Below, piece after piece: positions 1 through 10,726 of a stretch of DNA of 64,000 nt. This stretch comes from Pilaira anomala (taxonomy: Eukaryota > Mucoromycota > Mucoromycetes > Mucorales > Mucoraceae): assembly GCA_025716855.1 (NCBI GenBank), contig JAIXMQ010000014.1, forward strand, positions 45,001 through 109,000. The letters are read 5' to 3'. A model generated the notes under the pieces. The model was not told where the DNA came from. It was given only the letters and a program-made list of their open reading frames with translations, and searched no databases. The position numbers and the translations under genes were made by a program. Positions within the stretch are counted from its first letter, which is position 1. Every line of letters begins with the position of its first letter.

Positions 1-1459
1 AAAGCTTCTGTCATATGTATAATACTCGTTTCTTCTGGTTCTGTTGTATCCATGATGGGTATATCTTTATTTTCTTCCTCATTCAATTGATTTAAAGTAT
101 CGATACCTTCAGGTAAAATAGTAGGTGGTCGTGTCTATATAAGAAAGATTTAAATGATCAGAAACCATCATTCATCTCACTTAGAATCTCTCTCTCTCTC
201 TCTCTCTTTTTACTTACCTTGATACAAACAGTAGATTTATCAGTTGTATGATGCCATTCCATTACAGCCTTTGAAATCAAGAAAGCATTTGCCTTTTTCC
301 ACTTTCTTTCCTCTTTAAAATCAGTTCTCATCCATTTCTATAATAACCTTGATGTTTGAGGACACAAAGAAAATAGTCTTTCTTTTTTTTTTTTTTTTTT
401 TTTTTTTAACACCTACTTACCATTTCATCCATTAATAAATCCCAATGTGTTTTTGTTCGAGGCATTGTTTTTTGACGTTTTAATTGTCTTGGACTCCATA
501 AATTCTTCTTTTTTAAAGCTTCAATACTTGTGATTGTCTTGATAGACTTTAATTCATCTCTAGCCAACTATGTATAAAACATATGTATTAATGATTTCCG
601 TCACTTTTTTTTTTTTAAAAAAAAAAAAAAATGCTTTACCATCCAATCATGTGTAGTTAATACTTTTCTAGCTTGTTGTAGTTGTTTATAAAGTGGTTGT
701 GCATTTGCTTTTAGTTGCCAAGCATACAAATCTAGACCTGAGGGTTTATCATTACGTCGATCGACAAATTTATGTCCATTATAGATTTGTACAGGATGTA
801 GTTTTGATTCTGATCTTCTTGGTAATGTAGTTGTCAAGTACATTGCTTGTTTCTTGGGTATGTCTTTTGGATAGCCTTTGTCTTTTGGTTCCTCTTTTAT
901 AATGACTTTGGTAATGGGTGGGAATATACCGTTTCTATATATATGTTATAAAAAAAAAAAAAAAAAAGGTTACAATAAATAAATATATGACTTTCTTTCC
1001 CCCCCCCCCCCAAAATATATAAACACATACTTGAGTTGATGATCTTCAATAAACGTTTGTTCACGTAAAAGTTCATCTGAAGTTAATAATTCGATTCCTT
1101 CTTCTTTGTCGGGTAATGCTTGATTAAGAAAAGCCATAATATCTTGGTTATCTTTTGTTAACTGAAATAATTCTTTCAATAAATGAACTCGGTTGATTTC
1201 AATAATTCTATTTTTTTTTTTTTTTTTAGTTGTCTCTTTCTTTCTTTCTTTCTTTTTTTTTTTTTTTTTTTTTTTATTCCTTACTTTTGTTTGGTTTTTC
1301 GTTCTTCAATAGCTTTATTACGTAATTCTTGTAAGTCAATCTAATTTAGATTAGTGTGAGTACGACAAAAACATAATTTTCTTCTTAAAGGCTTACAACA
1401 GGTTTAATTATTTCACCAGAAGTTGCATTCTCGGTAGTGTTGAGTATATCTGTGGTCAT
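1..1459 (-). CDS. EAF1: Eaf1/Vid21-like NuA4 scaffold, HSA domain (5' part, cut by left edge)
   Basis: Spliced minus-strand gene whose C-terminal part lies beyond the window. Readable exons are 1459-1397, 1340-1285, 1207-1031, 934-640, 567-421, 337-218 and 134-1, joined by GT-AG introns with consistent phase. The product begins MTTDILNTTENATSGEI and reaches an HSA domain: THWDLLMDEM is followed directly by KWMRTDFKEERKWKKANAF. This HWD-LL-EM-W--TDF-EER-WK pattern is typical of Eaf1/Vid21 and the p400/SWR1 families. Eaf1 is the platform subunit of the NuA4 histone acetyltransferase complex and binds actin and Arp4 through HSA. The SANT domain that would separate Eaf1 from an EP400-type ATPase falls outside the window. 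The ATG at 1459 is the first in frame after a TA-rich leader. One intron holds a run of about a dozen Cs near 1001-1012. Confidence 0.75.
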
Positions 1460-2035
1460 AGCATAGATTTATATATATATTTATATTAAATATATATATA
1501 TATATATAGTGGAGATATTTAAACTTTTTTTTTTATATATATAATATAAATATATATATATATATTTTTTTACTTGTTGTAACTGGGCCAGCCAGGGGTA
1601 ATATTTAAGACTGAGTTTTTTTTTGTGTGTGTGAGAGTGTAAGAGAGTGTTGTGTGTGTGTGTGTGTGTGTGTGTGAGTAGAGTTGTAGCTGTTCGTTTT
1701 ATCTCTCTTTGTTGTTGCTACTTGTCTTGAAAAAAAAAAATAAGAAACCTAATAAGAATTAATTAAACTTGTAACAATAGAAAGAGCCGCAGTAAAGAAA
1801 AGAAAAGAAAAAAAAAACAAAACAAACGCGAAGTTTCATCCAACTCTTTTTAACAAGATGAGATGTAAACTTTTTTGCTTTTTTATTTCTCGAAAATTCT
1901 TTATTTCTAGAGTCAATTCTTTTATAGCTTTTTTATTATTATTTTTTTTTTTTTTTTTTTTGTTTTGCTTTACCTTTTTTATTTATTTATTTATATAAAA
2001 AAGAAAGAAGGAAGAATTATTGTGTGAGAAAAAAA

Positions 2036-2067
<32 letters not shown>

Positions 2068-2165
2068 AAAAAAAGACTTTTTATATTTCGGCGAAAAAAG
2101 GTTTAACTTGTTTCGAGAATAAAAAGAGCACTATGTACACCTCCTCTATTATCACGTGTAGTTCT
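1460..2165. other. AT-rich intergenic region with TA and GT microsatellites
   Basis: This is the spacer upstream of the Eaf1-like gene and downstream of the Ert1-like gene. It holds long TA runs (about 1472-1565), a GT microsatellite (about 1650-1676), and A- and T-homopolymers up to about 25 nt near 2030-2075. I see no coding exon or RNA gene in it. Confidence 0.6.
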
Positions 2166-3654
2166 TTACTTGTTAGTTACTCCCAAGATTGGTAAAAACT
2201 GTTGAAATAAGAGTTTTTAAATAAATTGAAAATGTATACATTACGGGGAAAAAAAAAAAAAAAGAACTTACGTTGCCAACGACTACACAGGGTAAATCGA
2301 AAATATCTCGTTTCAAAGTAAAACAAAAGCTACATGGTACAGGACGAAAAGAAGGACTCATCAAGATGACTGACATGTAAACACCTGATTCTGCATTATC
2401 AAACGCATGCTGTGAGAACTTTTCCCAATACTCTATAGCTGACCCATTATCCATTAACTATATACATGTAAATAATTAATTTACAATGCTTCTCTCTCTC
2501 TCTCTCTTTTATTTACCTCATAGATATAAGTCTTTTTACCAAGTAAAGTTTCTTTTGTCCACTGAGTCAACAACAAAAACTCTTTTCCAACCAACACAAT
2601 TTCACCTGTTCTACGCCATACGACAGTAGGCGTACCTGAAAAACTAATCAACTTTTCAAATTCTAATAACGTTCTCTGTACACATTTCTCCATATAAATT
2701 AAATCTTCCTCTGTTAAACTAGCTATAAGGGACATATAACTGGGTCTAAATAAAACCAATGCTCTACTAATTCGTATTAATTCCTCTCTACCCATTCTGT
2801 TGAAAAGTAATTGAGGAGTTAAACCACTTGTTTAAAATCATAATACATGTGTATTTCAATTATTATTTTACCTGTGTTTGACGTATTGAATTAAATAATG
2901 ATAACTCTCGGCATAGTTGTAAGGTTTTTGTACACGAGCATAAATCTCCTCGGGAGTATTTCCTATACCTTTTCTTCTTCGAATGACTTTATTGAAATCA
3001 GGATGATTGGAAGATATGCTAGGTGATGTATGTGTAGACTCATTCAGAACGATTGTGTTAGGATCCATTGGTTGTGGTTGATTGATCCATGTATTATTAT
3101 TAAAAGTAGGTGATTGTTGTTGTTGTTGTTGTTGTATATTGGGTATCATACTGGATAACATGCCATATTCCAAATTGACAGTATCTGATCCAAACCCAAA
3201 ATTATTATTATTCTTATTATCTATATTTAGTACTATCATGAGCCATCACAATTATGTATATTTCATTCCTTTTGCTTTTGCTTTTTTTTTTTTTTTTACC
3301 ATCTACATAACTTAACATGGAAGGGGGAGTCATGACACTAGATTGAAATCGATCTGAATCTAAATTATATTTTATATCAATTATATTTTTGAGTAAGTAA
3401 TTAAACATTTTTTTTTTTTTACCACTTTCATCCTCTTGTAAATACTTTGCTTTCTTTCGAATACCGTCTGTACAAGAACTTTCTAATCCTCTTTTAATAC
3501 AGCGTTGACAAGGTCGAGCTAATAATAATAATAAAAAAAAAAGTTATTTTTTTTTTTAGTCGTGATTACAAACAAAATGTATTTCTATTATTTACAATCG
3601 TCGCAAGTCAAATGAGCCTAGAATGAAAATGAGTTGTCTGTTGTGTAATATTGT

Positions 3655-3686
<32 letters not shown>

Positions 3687-3811
3687 ATAATAGAAAAAAA
3701 AAAGTTATATTTATTCGATTCATTTACTTTTTGACAATGAGAACAGGCTCTCGTCGCCTTCTTTTTCCTTTGTTTTCCGTTATTATCTTGATTCTGTTGT
3801 GAATTATTCAT
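2166..3811 (-). CDS. ERT1: Zn2Cys6 gluconeogenesis regulator, Ert1/AcuK/Rds2 type
   Basis: Eight exons (3811-3728, 3617-3596, 3518-3423, 3353-3300, 3220-2872, 2796-2517, 2457-2272, 2198-2166) encode about 367 residues. The N-terminal zinc cluster reads [15 protein letters not shown] then [16 protein letters not shown], giving all six cysteines. The middle is low complexity with a poly-Gln tract (CAA repeats near 3113-3135). The C-terminal half matches the PAS-containing region of Ert1/Acu[50 protein letters not shown], and the ending VVVGNFLPIL. Family members activate gluconeogenic genes (PEPCK, FBPase) on non-fermentable carbon. The third cysteine sits on a 22-nt micro-exon. The start is the only ATG ahead of the cluster. 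Confidence is high for the family and lower for exact targets. Confidence 0.85.
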
Positions 3812-4055
3812 TTTTTTTTAAACAATCAATCTAGGCATTGAAAAAAAAAAAAAGAAAAAAAGGAATTTTATTTTATTTTTTCAAAAAATAAAAATTATTG
3901 TTATAATTGTTTAAAGGAAAGAAAGGGAATAATTAAATTACAAACCCAGTGGGGAAAAAAAAAAAATATGAAAAAAAAAAATCATTTTTGGGAGAAAAAG
4001 GGAATTTTTTTTTTGTTTGTTTGTTTGTTGTTGACAAAAAGAAAGAGTCTTTTTT

Positions 4056-4205
4056 TTACTTGCACATTGGACTTCTATCTTTTCCATAAGCTTGTGAGAA
4101 ACAACCAAAAGTAACATCTTGTGCTGGTAATGCAGTGACAGAAGAGCTCAGGAATGCAGTCACACATACAGCCAAAGTAATAGTAGTAATGATGGAAAGC
4201 TTCAT
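4056..4205 (-). CDS. Small secreted peptide (49 aa) with signal sequence
   Basis: Single-exon ORF of 49 residues. It starts MKLSIITTITLAVCVTAFL, a short basic n-region followed by a hydrophobic core, and has a plausible signal-peptidase site after SSSVTA. The predicted mature part is about 24 residues, begins LPAQDVTFGCFSQAYGKD and carries two cysteines (one central, one next to the C-terminal Lys). A TATA-like box (TATATAAAAA, minus strand, 4281-4290) lies 76 bp upstream of the ATG, so it looks like an expressed unit. It sits between the Ert1-like gene (same strand) and the divergent Rrn6-like gene, 270 bp away. I do not recognise the family; it could be an effector-like peptide, wall peptide or pheromone-like product. 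No function is assigned. Confidence 0.6.
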   Translation of the reverse strand: MKLSIITTITLAVCVTAFLSSSVTALPAQDVTFGCFSQAYGKDRSPMCK

Positions 4206-4280
4206 AATGTTGTCGAAAAATAAAAAAGTGAATGAAAGAAAGAGAGAAAAAGAGATGGGGAATAAGATAGGATGTGCTCC

Positions 4281-4290
4281 TTTTTATATA
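4281..4290 (-). promoter_or_regulatory. TATA box of the small secreted-peptide gene
   Basis: TATATAAAAA on the minus strand, 76 bp upstream of the ATG at 4205, in an otherwise mixed-sequence leader. Position and sequence fit a core promoter. Confidence 0.5.
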
Positions 4291-4475
4291 GAACTGCTTT
4301 AAAGGAGTTCATCAATACAAAGTGTTATAATGTATAAAAAAAAAAAAAAAAAAAAAAAAAAAGTGACTGCATTGAAAACTCTCCCACTTCATCCAAATAA
4401 GGGTTTTTTTATTTTTTTTTTTTTTTTTTTTTTTTTTTCTTCACAATTTTTTTTTTTTTTTTTATAGAAAACGAC

Positions 4476-7360
4476 ATGACAGGGTTTGCAAGTGTCTCGG
4501 CTGATCCGTTACATCAATTAGTTGATCATGGCTTTCCACTCTATAGATTCGGTAAAGCCACTCGAAGTAAGTTTTAACCTTTTTTTTTTTTTTTTTCGTA
4601 CTGTTAGTTGCTCTATTACTCCTTGCTCACTAAAAGCTTTATTAGAAATAAAAGTACTTGGACAAAGCCAAATGATATCACGAAATAATAATTATAGACC
4701 TACACCATTCATCACAAAAAATCATATTTCAGTAAGTTGATACTTTCAATTGAATATGCCCTATAACTAAAAAATAAAAGTTTTTTTTTTAGACAAGAAA
4801 CTATTTGAAAAATGTACCTGATCTAGGAAACGAATTCAAGACACCGTTAATCAATATCATTTGGCAGGATATGCAGGATATTCGTAAACTTGAAGAAATG
4901 GATCCTCTAAAAGGAAACTCATTAGTGATGACAGACGAATTAGTTGTATTTAGTGCAGGACCATCATTGTCTAATTTAGGTACAAATGAAAACGCCTCCT
5001 CCTCCTTCTCCTCCTCCTCCTTCTCCTTTTATAAATAGCCATGTGTGATATTAATTCTTATATTGTTTAGTGAGTGCAACTGTATTGAATGATCAAGTCA
5101 CCATCGTTCATACAATCGATCTAGAATACCCAATTAGACAAATTACATCCTCTTGTTTAAATCATCATACATTACTTGTTAGAACAACCAGTAGCATTCA
5201 TCTTGTACATATCAATCAAGACTATAGAATTATACCTATTCATCGTTTATTTTTACCTTCCTTGTCAGAAATTAATTCAAACTTGGATTATTCAATGCCT
5301 ATTCATGTAGAACCTAGTCCATTTTATGATACGCAATACCTGTTTACTACAACAAATGGTTTTATTGGACTCATGGATACTACTACAGAAACGTAATATT
5401 TTGAATTAATCCATTTAGTTTTTTTCTGTTATTCATATATATATGTATATATAGTTTATTATTTGAACATTTGGATTCAATTCCTTCAGAAATAGAATAT
5501 AGATCAAGGTGGAGATCATGCGGATTTGGCAAGACACCATTCACTATCTATACTGCCTCTCCTGAATGTATAAAAGAGTTTGTCATTAGAGTAAGCAAAG
5601 ATACATTTTTATTCTCTAGTAAAAAAAAAATCGTTTTAACTTTTTATTTTTTTTTAGAAGCAAAGTGTTACTTCTAGTATATTAGCAATTCCAAATGAAC
5701 GTATTGTTGCATTCAAAACAACACCAAGTTCTTTATATTGTTTTGTTACCACTACTTCGATTGTCGTCATGGATGCATTATATCCTGAACGACCACTTGT
5801 AACTTGGTTGCATAGAATGAGAGATGGCGCTCCTACTGATATATTAATAGATCAACTGATAGACGACAAATGTAAGCTTTTCCTTACATTAAATAGTAGA
5901 CCTTTTTGAATTTATTTATAATTTTTTATTTATTTAGGGAGAATTACTGCCTTTTCAAAACACACACAACGTTTTACAATGATATCCCTTCATTATGTCA
6001 ATAATCCAGCACAAAAGTAAGTTTTTCATACATGAAATTTTTTATTTTATTTTATTAACCACGTTTTTTAAAAAAAAAAGCTTTAAACCAACTGTCAAAA
6101 TATTAGAATTATTTAACTTTACATTACCTTTACATCGATTTGAAGAGATTTTTAATTACACAAGTCGAGTGAATTCAGTTGGATGTGCAATTCAAACTAT
6201 CTCTAGTACACAACAAGATACAACCGAAGGAAATGTGGTTTTAAATATCTATCGAGCATTTGAGGATGGATCAATCCAATTGAATTCTATCGAATTAGCA
6301 GCAGCAACAACTGAAAACACAGATCCTATACGACCGATTGAATTTAAACCACCGGTTACAACACTCTCTTCAGGTTATCAACAACTCTTGTCCAATTTAA
6401 AAACACACTTGATGCCTGTAGCAGGAGGACGTGGACCGCATATGCCTGAGGTCATCGATGTCAAAACACATAAACTTAAGGGATTTTTAACCTCGATTCA
6501 ATCAGGAAATACACCACTCACGGATTCATTTAAAAAAGAAATTGCAGGAAAAGTAGAGGATTTGAAGTCCACGATTACATTGTAAGTTTTTTTTTTTTTT
6601 TTTTTTTTTAAGAAAAAAAAAAAAAGATATATTTTAATTATTTTTACTTCTTTCGGGTAGTCGAGAGTTATTTGACGATGAAGAGTATGAAGCGTACTCA
6701 TTACAGGACTTGAACGATTTTTTGGATATCATGGAAATTCATGAACACATCGAACGTGGAAGACAACCCGATACATTTGGTATCTACCATAAAGGCAAAC
6801 CGATCGATCTAGCACTACACGAGAAACTAAATCGAGCCCATGAAAAAGAAATGCATCTCTCCAGTGTCACTCTCCGTCCCTTACGAGAATCAGACAGTAC
6901 GTTTCGGTACTTGGACCCAAACAACATCCGATTCGAATCCACCACTACCTCTAAACTTTTATCCAGTCTTTGGACAATCGATAGCACAAGGCACGATCAA
7001 TTAGAGTTTCCTCATTATACACCAGATCGTTTATTAAAACCTGAGAAGTTTCCATCGGTCAATATCTATCAAAGACCATTGGAAGAAGCACAAGCTGCTG
7101 ATGCTGGTGCTGATATTTCTCTTTCTCAACCTATGCCTAAAATCAAAACACTCTCCTCTGAATCGGCTACTGTTTCTTTACCGCTGGAGGAAGATGTACC
7201 TGTATTGGTTTCCACTACTACTCCCAAGAAGAGGAAAAAGGAAGAAACTCCTTCAAGTTTTTCGGCAATTTCAACTCAACCTTTGCCTGGTGTATTTGGG
7301 TCTAGAACAAAGAAATCTGTCAAGAAGAAGAGTAAACCAAAGTCATCTGGTTTCAAGTAG
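4476..7360 (+). CDS. RRN6: RNA polymerase I core factor subunit, Rrn6/TAF1C-like
   Basis: Multi-exon plus-strand gene starting MTGFASVSADPLHQLVDHGF and ending at TAG 7358-7360. Introns lie at about 4572-4650, 4737-4791, 5022-5070, 5395-5454, 5591-5658, 5873-5938, 6016-6080 and 6583-6660, all phase-consistent. The middle is beta-propeller-like (for example TVLNDQVTIVHTIDLEYPIR and TSSIHLVHINQDYRIIPIHR). A helical region follows (LNDFLDIMEIHEHIERGRQP). The C-terminal tail is basic and low complexity with the family signature STQPLPGVFGSRTKKSVKKK. In yeast, Rrn6 with Rrn7 and Rrn11 forms core factor, which recruits Pol I to rDNA promoters. Assignment rests on architecture and the tail signature. 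The second acceptor (after CTCACTAAAAG) is less certain than the others. Confidence 0.65.
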
Positions 7361-7495
7361 TCAAACAATGTAATGTATTGTATGTACTGGATTTCCCCCC
7401 ACCACCACCACCACCACCACCACCACCACCGCCACTATTTTTTTTTTTTTTTTTTTTGTTGAAAAAGTTTGGGACTTTATAGAACTATCTTTTAT

Positions 7496-7544
<49 letters not shown>

Positions 7545-7965
7545 GAACTTTTTTATATTAAAAAAAAAAATAATAACATGTCCACTTTTTTTTTTGAATA
7601 TCGATATGTTGTCTGAACTCTGTTTAGAAGATCCAAACAATGGAAGTATATGTTAGTCTTATGTCCATGATGAGAATTGAGTAAACGATGGTTATAAGCG
7701 CAATGGAATTACGTAAGGAAGTGAACGAAAAAAAACCATTTGACATTTACAAACAGCTGACACGGAACCATTTTGAATCTAAAAGAGGGGCAAATGGAGA
7801 TCGTGACGTTGAATTTTGAACAAAAGGGTACATAAATCTCTATGGTATTATTACTTGGAAACCAAAAGACAATTCTTCACCAGTTTGTTAAAATCAAGTG
7901 AAGTCTTTTTGTAAGTTACAACAAACAGATCAAGAGCGAGAACGTGATTGTAGCAAGAAAATCAT
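7361..7965. repeat. Downstream region with (CAC)n microsatellite and T-runs
   Basis: About 7397-7433 is a CAC/CCA microsatellite of roughly 12 units, followed by T-runs up to about 38 nt near 7500-7537. A 38-residue plus ORF (7703-7819, MELRKEVNEKKPFDIYKQ) and an opposing minus frame look coding-like but have no identified partner exons. No recognised gene. Confidence 0.5.
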
Positions 7966-8333
7966 CTACCTTTTACTTTTTTTTCCCCCACCACCATGAT
8001 GCCCAAGAAACGGTTGTATACACTGATATACTTCAGTTGTTGCAGCTTCTTCATCATTGGTGAGACGTCCGGGCGATGAAGATCATAATGTGTCTTTGGA
8101 TTTCTTGTGTTTGACCCCATTCTTAATCATGTATTTCTTTCCTCCCTCCGGATCGGATAATGTATGTACACACATACATACATACAAGATGTGGGGATCA
8201 ATATTAAGTGGGTAAAACAGCTCAGTTTCAGATAAACCATTTCTAGGTTGGATGGTAGTAGGGAATTTCTGTAGTCCTATTTATAATGTTGTAAATACAT
8301 ACGTTTTAGTAGAAGACATTGATAAAATGTTTG
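7966..8333 (-). pseudogene. Decayed protein-coding fragment of unknown family
   Basis: One minus-strand frame stays coding-like over about 120 codons but is broken by two stops (one TAA and one TGA). Successive pieces are SPTNILSMSSTKTYVFTTL, then a piece with LSETELFYPLNIDPHIL and SDPEGGKKYMIKNGVKHKKS, then SPGRLTNDEEAATTEVYQC ending in a Gly-Lys-rich tail (GGGGKKSKR) with a TAG at 7966-7968. Having the same frame either side of each stop points to a gene or transposon ORF that acquired nonsense mutations. Small introns removing the stops are possible, but I could not place convincing splice sites. I do not recognise the family. Confidence 0.3.
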
Positions 8334-10283
8334 TTGGTGAATTAGCTTGTTACTTAAAAATTGTTTAATAGCTTTAATGACTTTAGCTAAATGGTACTCT
8401 TTACCTCTCTTGTCAAAGTTAATAACTCTGCTTGACTTCTGTCAATCTTATTTTTTTTTTTTTTTTTTCAACAGTATCAATAGCCTTTGTGATACTTCAT
8501 TTAAAATTCGTAACTCTTCATTGCTGTCAATTTTTCAATAAAATGATGATTGAATGTGTAGTTATTAAGCTTGAGTGTAATGAATTCAGAGTCTCTTCGG
8601 AAACCCCCCCCCCCCTCCCACCTCTAAAAAGAGTTTTGCTGTATTGATCAGGGGATACATACAGCAAATAGGATATAATATGTGTATGGGATAAAAAGCT
8701 CATGTAATAAATTGGGTTTCAATTTTTTTTTTTTTTAAGGTCTTCGAAAAGTACATGTATCTTAGCTCTGTTATAAGAGTTAACTTGACTATTTTTGCAT
8801 GGTTTTTTTGTTCATAATTGGCTCCCGTGTACTTAATACGAATGTTGTAAATATAAACTTTTGATTTTAATCAGCTCTCTCTCTCTCGTGTGAGCCAACT
8901 CTTCTTTTTTTTTTTCTTCTTCTTCTTTACATTAACTTTGTTGTTGCCCAATAATAGAAAATCCAAAAAAAAAAGTGAATTTATCAGAAAGCTTTACTTT
9001 TTTCTGCTTCCTTTTGTCTTCCCCACATTGTTGTTAAAAGTATAATTTCCTCCTCTATGTATGTAATTTGTGAAATTTTCTGTCATTGAGATCAACTGAA
9101 ATTTCCCTAAATATGTGTTTATACCCATTTGAAGAGTAAAGTTTGAGGATGTTTAGGTATTATGCTGTGTAAAAGTACGTAATTTTCGTAAATATCGGGG
9201 GGGGGGGTGGAAATTTGCTCATATTCGAATCTGCTTTTTATATGAAATAAGCAGATAGAAATTATTCTTTTCTTTGATCATCGTCAAGGAATGTAGATAT
9301 CATTCAATGCTCCATAAAAAATTTATATTAATTACCTTTGATGGATTTGCAGTTTTGTTGTACTCTTTGACCAATTTCACAAAAGGCGATGGCCTTTTTA
9401 TATCCAAATAAAAGTATAATGTCTTGAGATGATTATGAAGCTGTCATCAATTGTGAGCTCGTTAAAATTGTCGAATTGGCTACATACAGTCATAGAGCAC
9501 ACGTTTTTTTTTCTACACCAGGGTTCAAACTATCTACTACTGCGCGCGGTAGTAATGGAAACCCCCCCCCCCCAAGGGAAAAAATCAGGTTAATCGAGTT
9601 CGAGGAAAGTATTGTAGAATCTTGTGTACACGTTACTGTCACAGATTCCGAACTCCAAAGAACGTCCGGATTTTACGCACTTCGCTCGCTTACGACCACC
9701 ACCTCAGCCAGTAACGGACTTGCGTGTCCATATCTTCCACATTACAAATACATGCAGCATGCGTAAAAAAAAAAAAAAAAAAAAAATCATTTTCTATTGT
9801 GACTTATTAGACAATGGGTTTGTAATATAGTTACTAGTAAAGTTAATGCTCTATATGTCTTACCATTGATAATAATATTTATTATTCCTTGTTTGGATAA
9901 TGTATGCAGAAAAAAAAACAAGAGATTAAGAGAAGAGTATTTGTACGGGAGGTTCATGTTTTGAAATGATAATAAGAAAGACAGAGAAAGGAAAAGAAGA
10001 AGAAAAGAAAAAGAAAAAAGATGATTTATAATGAAGAAAAAAAAAAAAAAAAAAAAAAAACTTGTTTGAGTTTTTATCTATCATGATGATGTAGTTAGTG
10101 TGTCAATATAAATAAATAAAAGCAGCCAATAACACAAAAACATGATAATAATGTTTACTTTTAGTCATGCAAAAAAAGAATATATATATATATATAAAAA
10201 AAAAGAGAAATGGCATCTAATTTCTCACTTTACATTACAGCTACTTGAGCAAAATAGAATTATTTTATTAAATAAAAAGAAAA
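8334..10283. other. Gene-poor interval with coding-like relics and a GC-richer island
   Basis: I find no complete gene here. Around 9302-9447 on the minus strand a frame reads LHNHLKTLYFYLDIKRPSPF then VKLVKEYNKTANPSK, preceded by an acceptor-like GATGACAG, and could be an orphan exon. Around 9510-9760 is an island richer in GC than its surroundings, containing GCGCGC and a C-run. A G-run lies near 9198. A perfect 8-bp inverted repeat (ATCTGCTT/AAGCAGAT) lies at about 9229-9255. The rest is A/T homopolymers. Confidence 0.4.
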
Positions 10284-10412
10284 TTACTTGGATTTATTGA
10301 AAGTTATCTTCTCGTCTTCCAACAACTTTAGGATACTGTAGTACAGTTGATGTGGCAGAGGATAAATTATTTCTTTGTAAGACGGCGGTGTATGCTCATT
10401 GACAAGTTTCAT
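10284..10412 (-). CDS. Short ORF or orphan terminal exon (42 codons), unknown
   Basis: Minus-strand ORF starting MKLVNEHTPPSYKEIIYPLP and ending FNKSK then TAA, without low-complexity sequence. It is preceded by what looks like an intron 3' end (CTCAAC branch-like motif, long pyrimidine tract, CCTTTTAAG), so it may be the last exon of a gene whose earlier exon I could not place between it and the Nma111 stop at 10727. A TATA-like TATATAAAAG lies near 10640 on the same strand. Family not recognised. Confidence 0.35.
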   Translation of the reverse strand: MKLVNEHTPPSYKEIIYPLPHQLYYSILKLLEDEKITFNKSK

Positions 10413-10726
10413 ATGTTCTTAAAAGGGATAAGATAAAAAAAAGGCCAAAGAGATTTGTTGAGGTGGATTATCATTGAAAGGATTTTTTTTTTTTCATAGT
10501 CTATTTTTACATTGGAAATCTTGCATGAGTCAATTTTTTTATTTCATTACTTGTACTCAACACGAAGTATAATAAGGCAATACAATCTGGAGACTTTTTT
10601 TTTTTGTTAACAAAAACTGTACAATTGATTTCTTTTTCTTTTATATATGATATGTGATTTAGAAAGGAAGGAAAACAAGAAAATAAAGAGTCTTTTTTTT
10701 TTTTTTTTTTTTTTTTATACAATATT

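Noticed and set aside
9515..9535. GGGTTCAAAC resembling a tRNA B box
   Set aside because: Flanking bases do not form a T-stem and no A box lies at the right distance.
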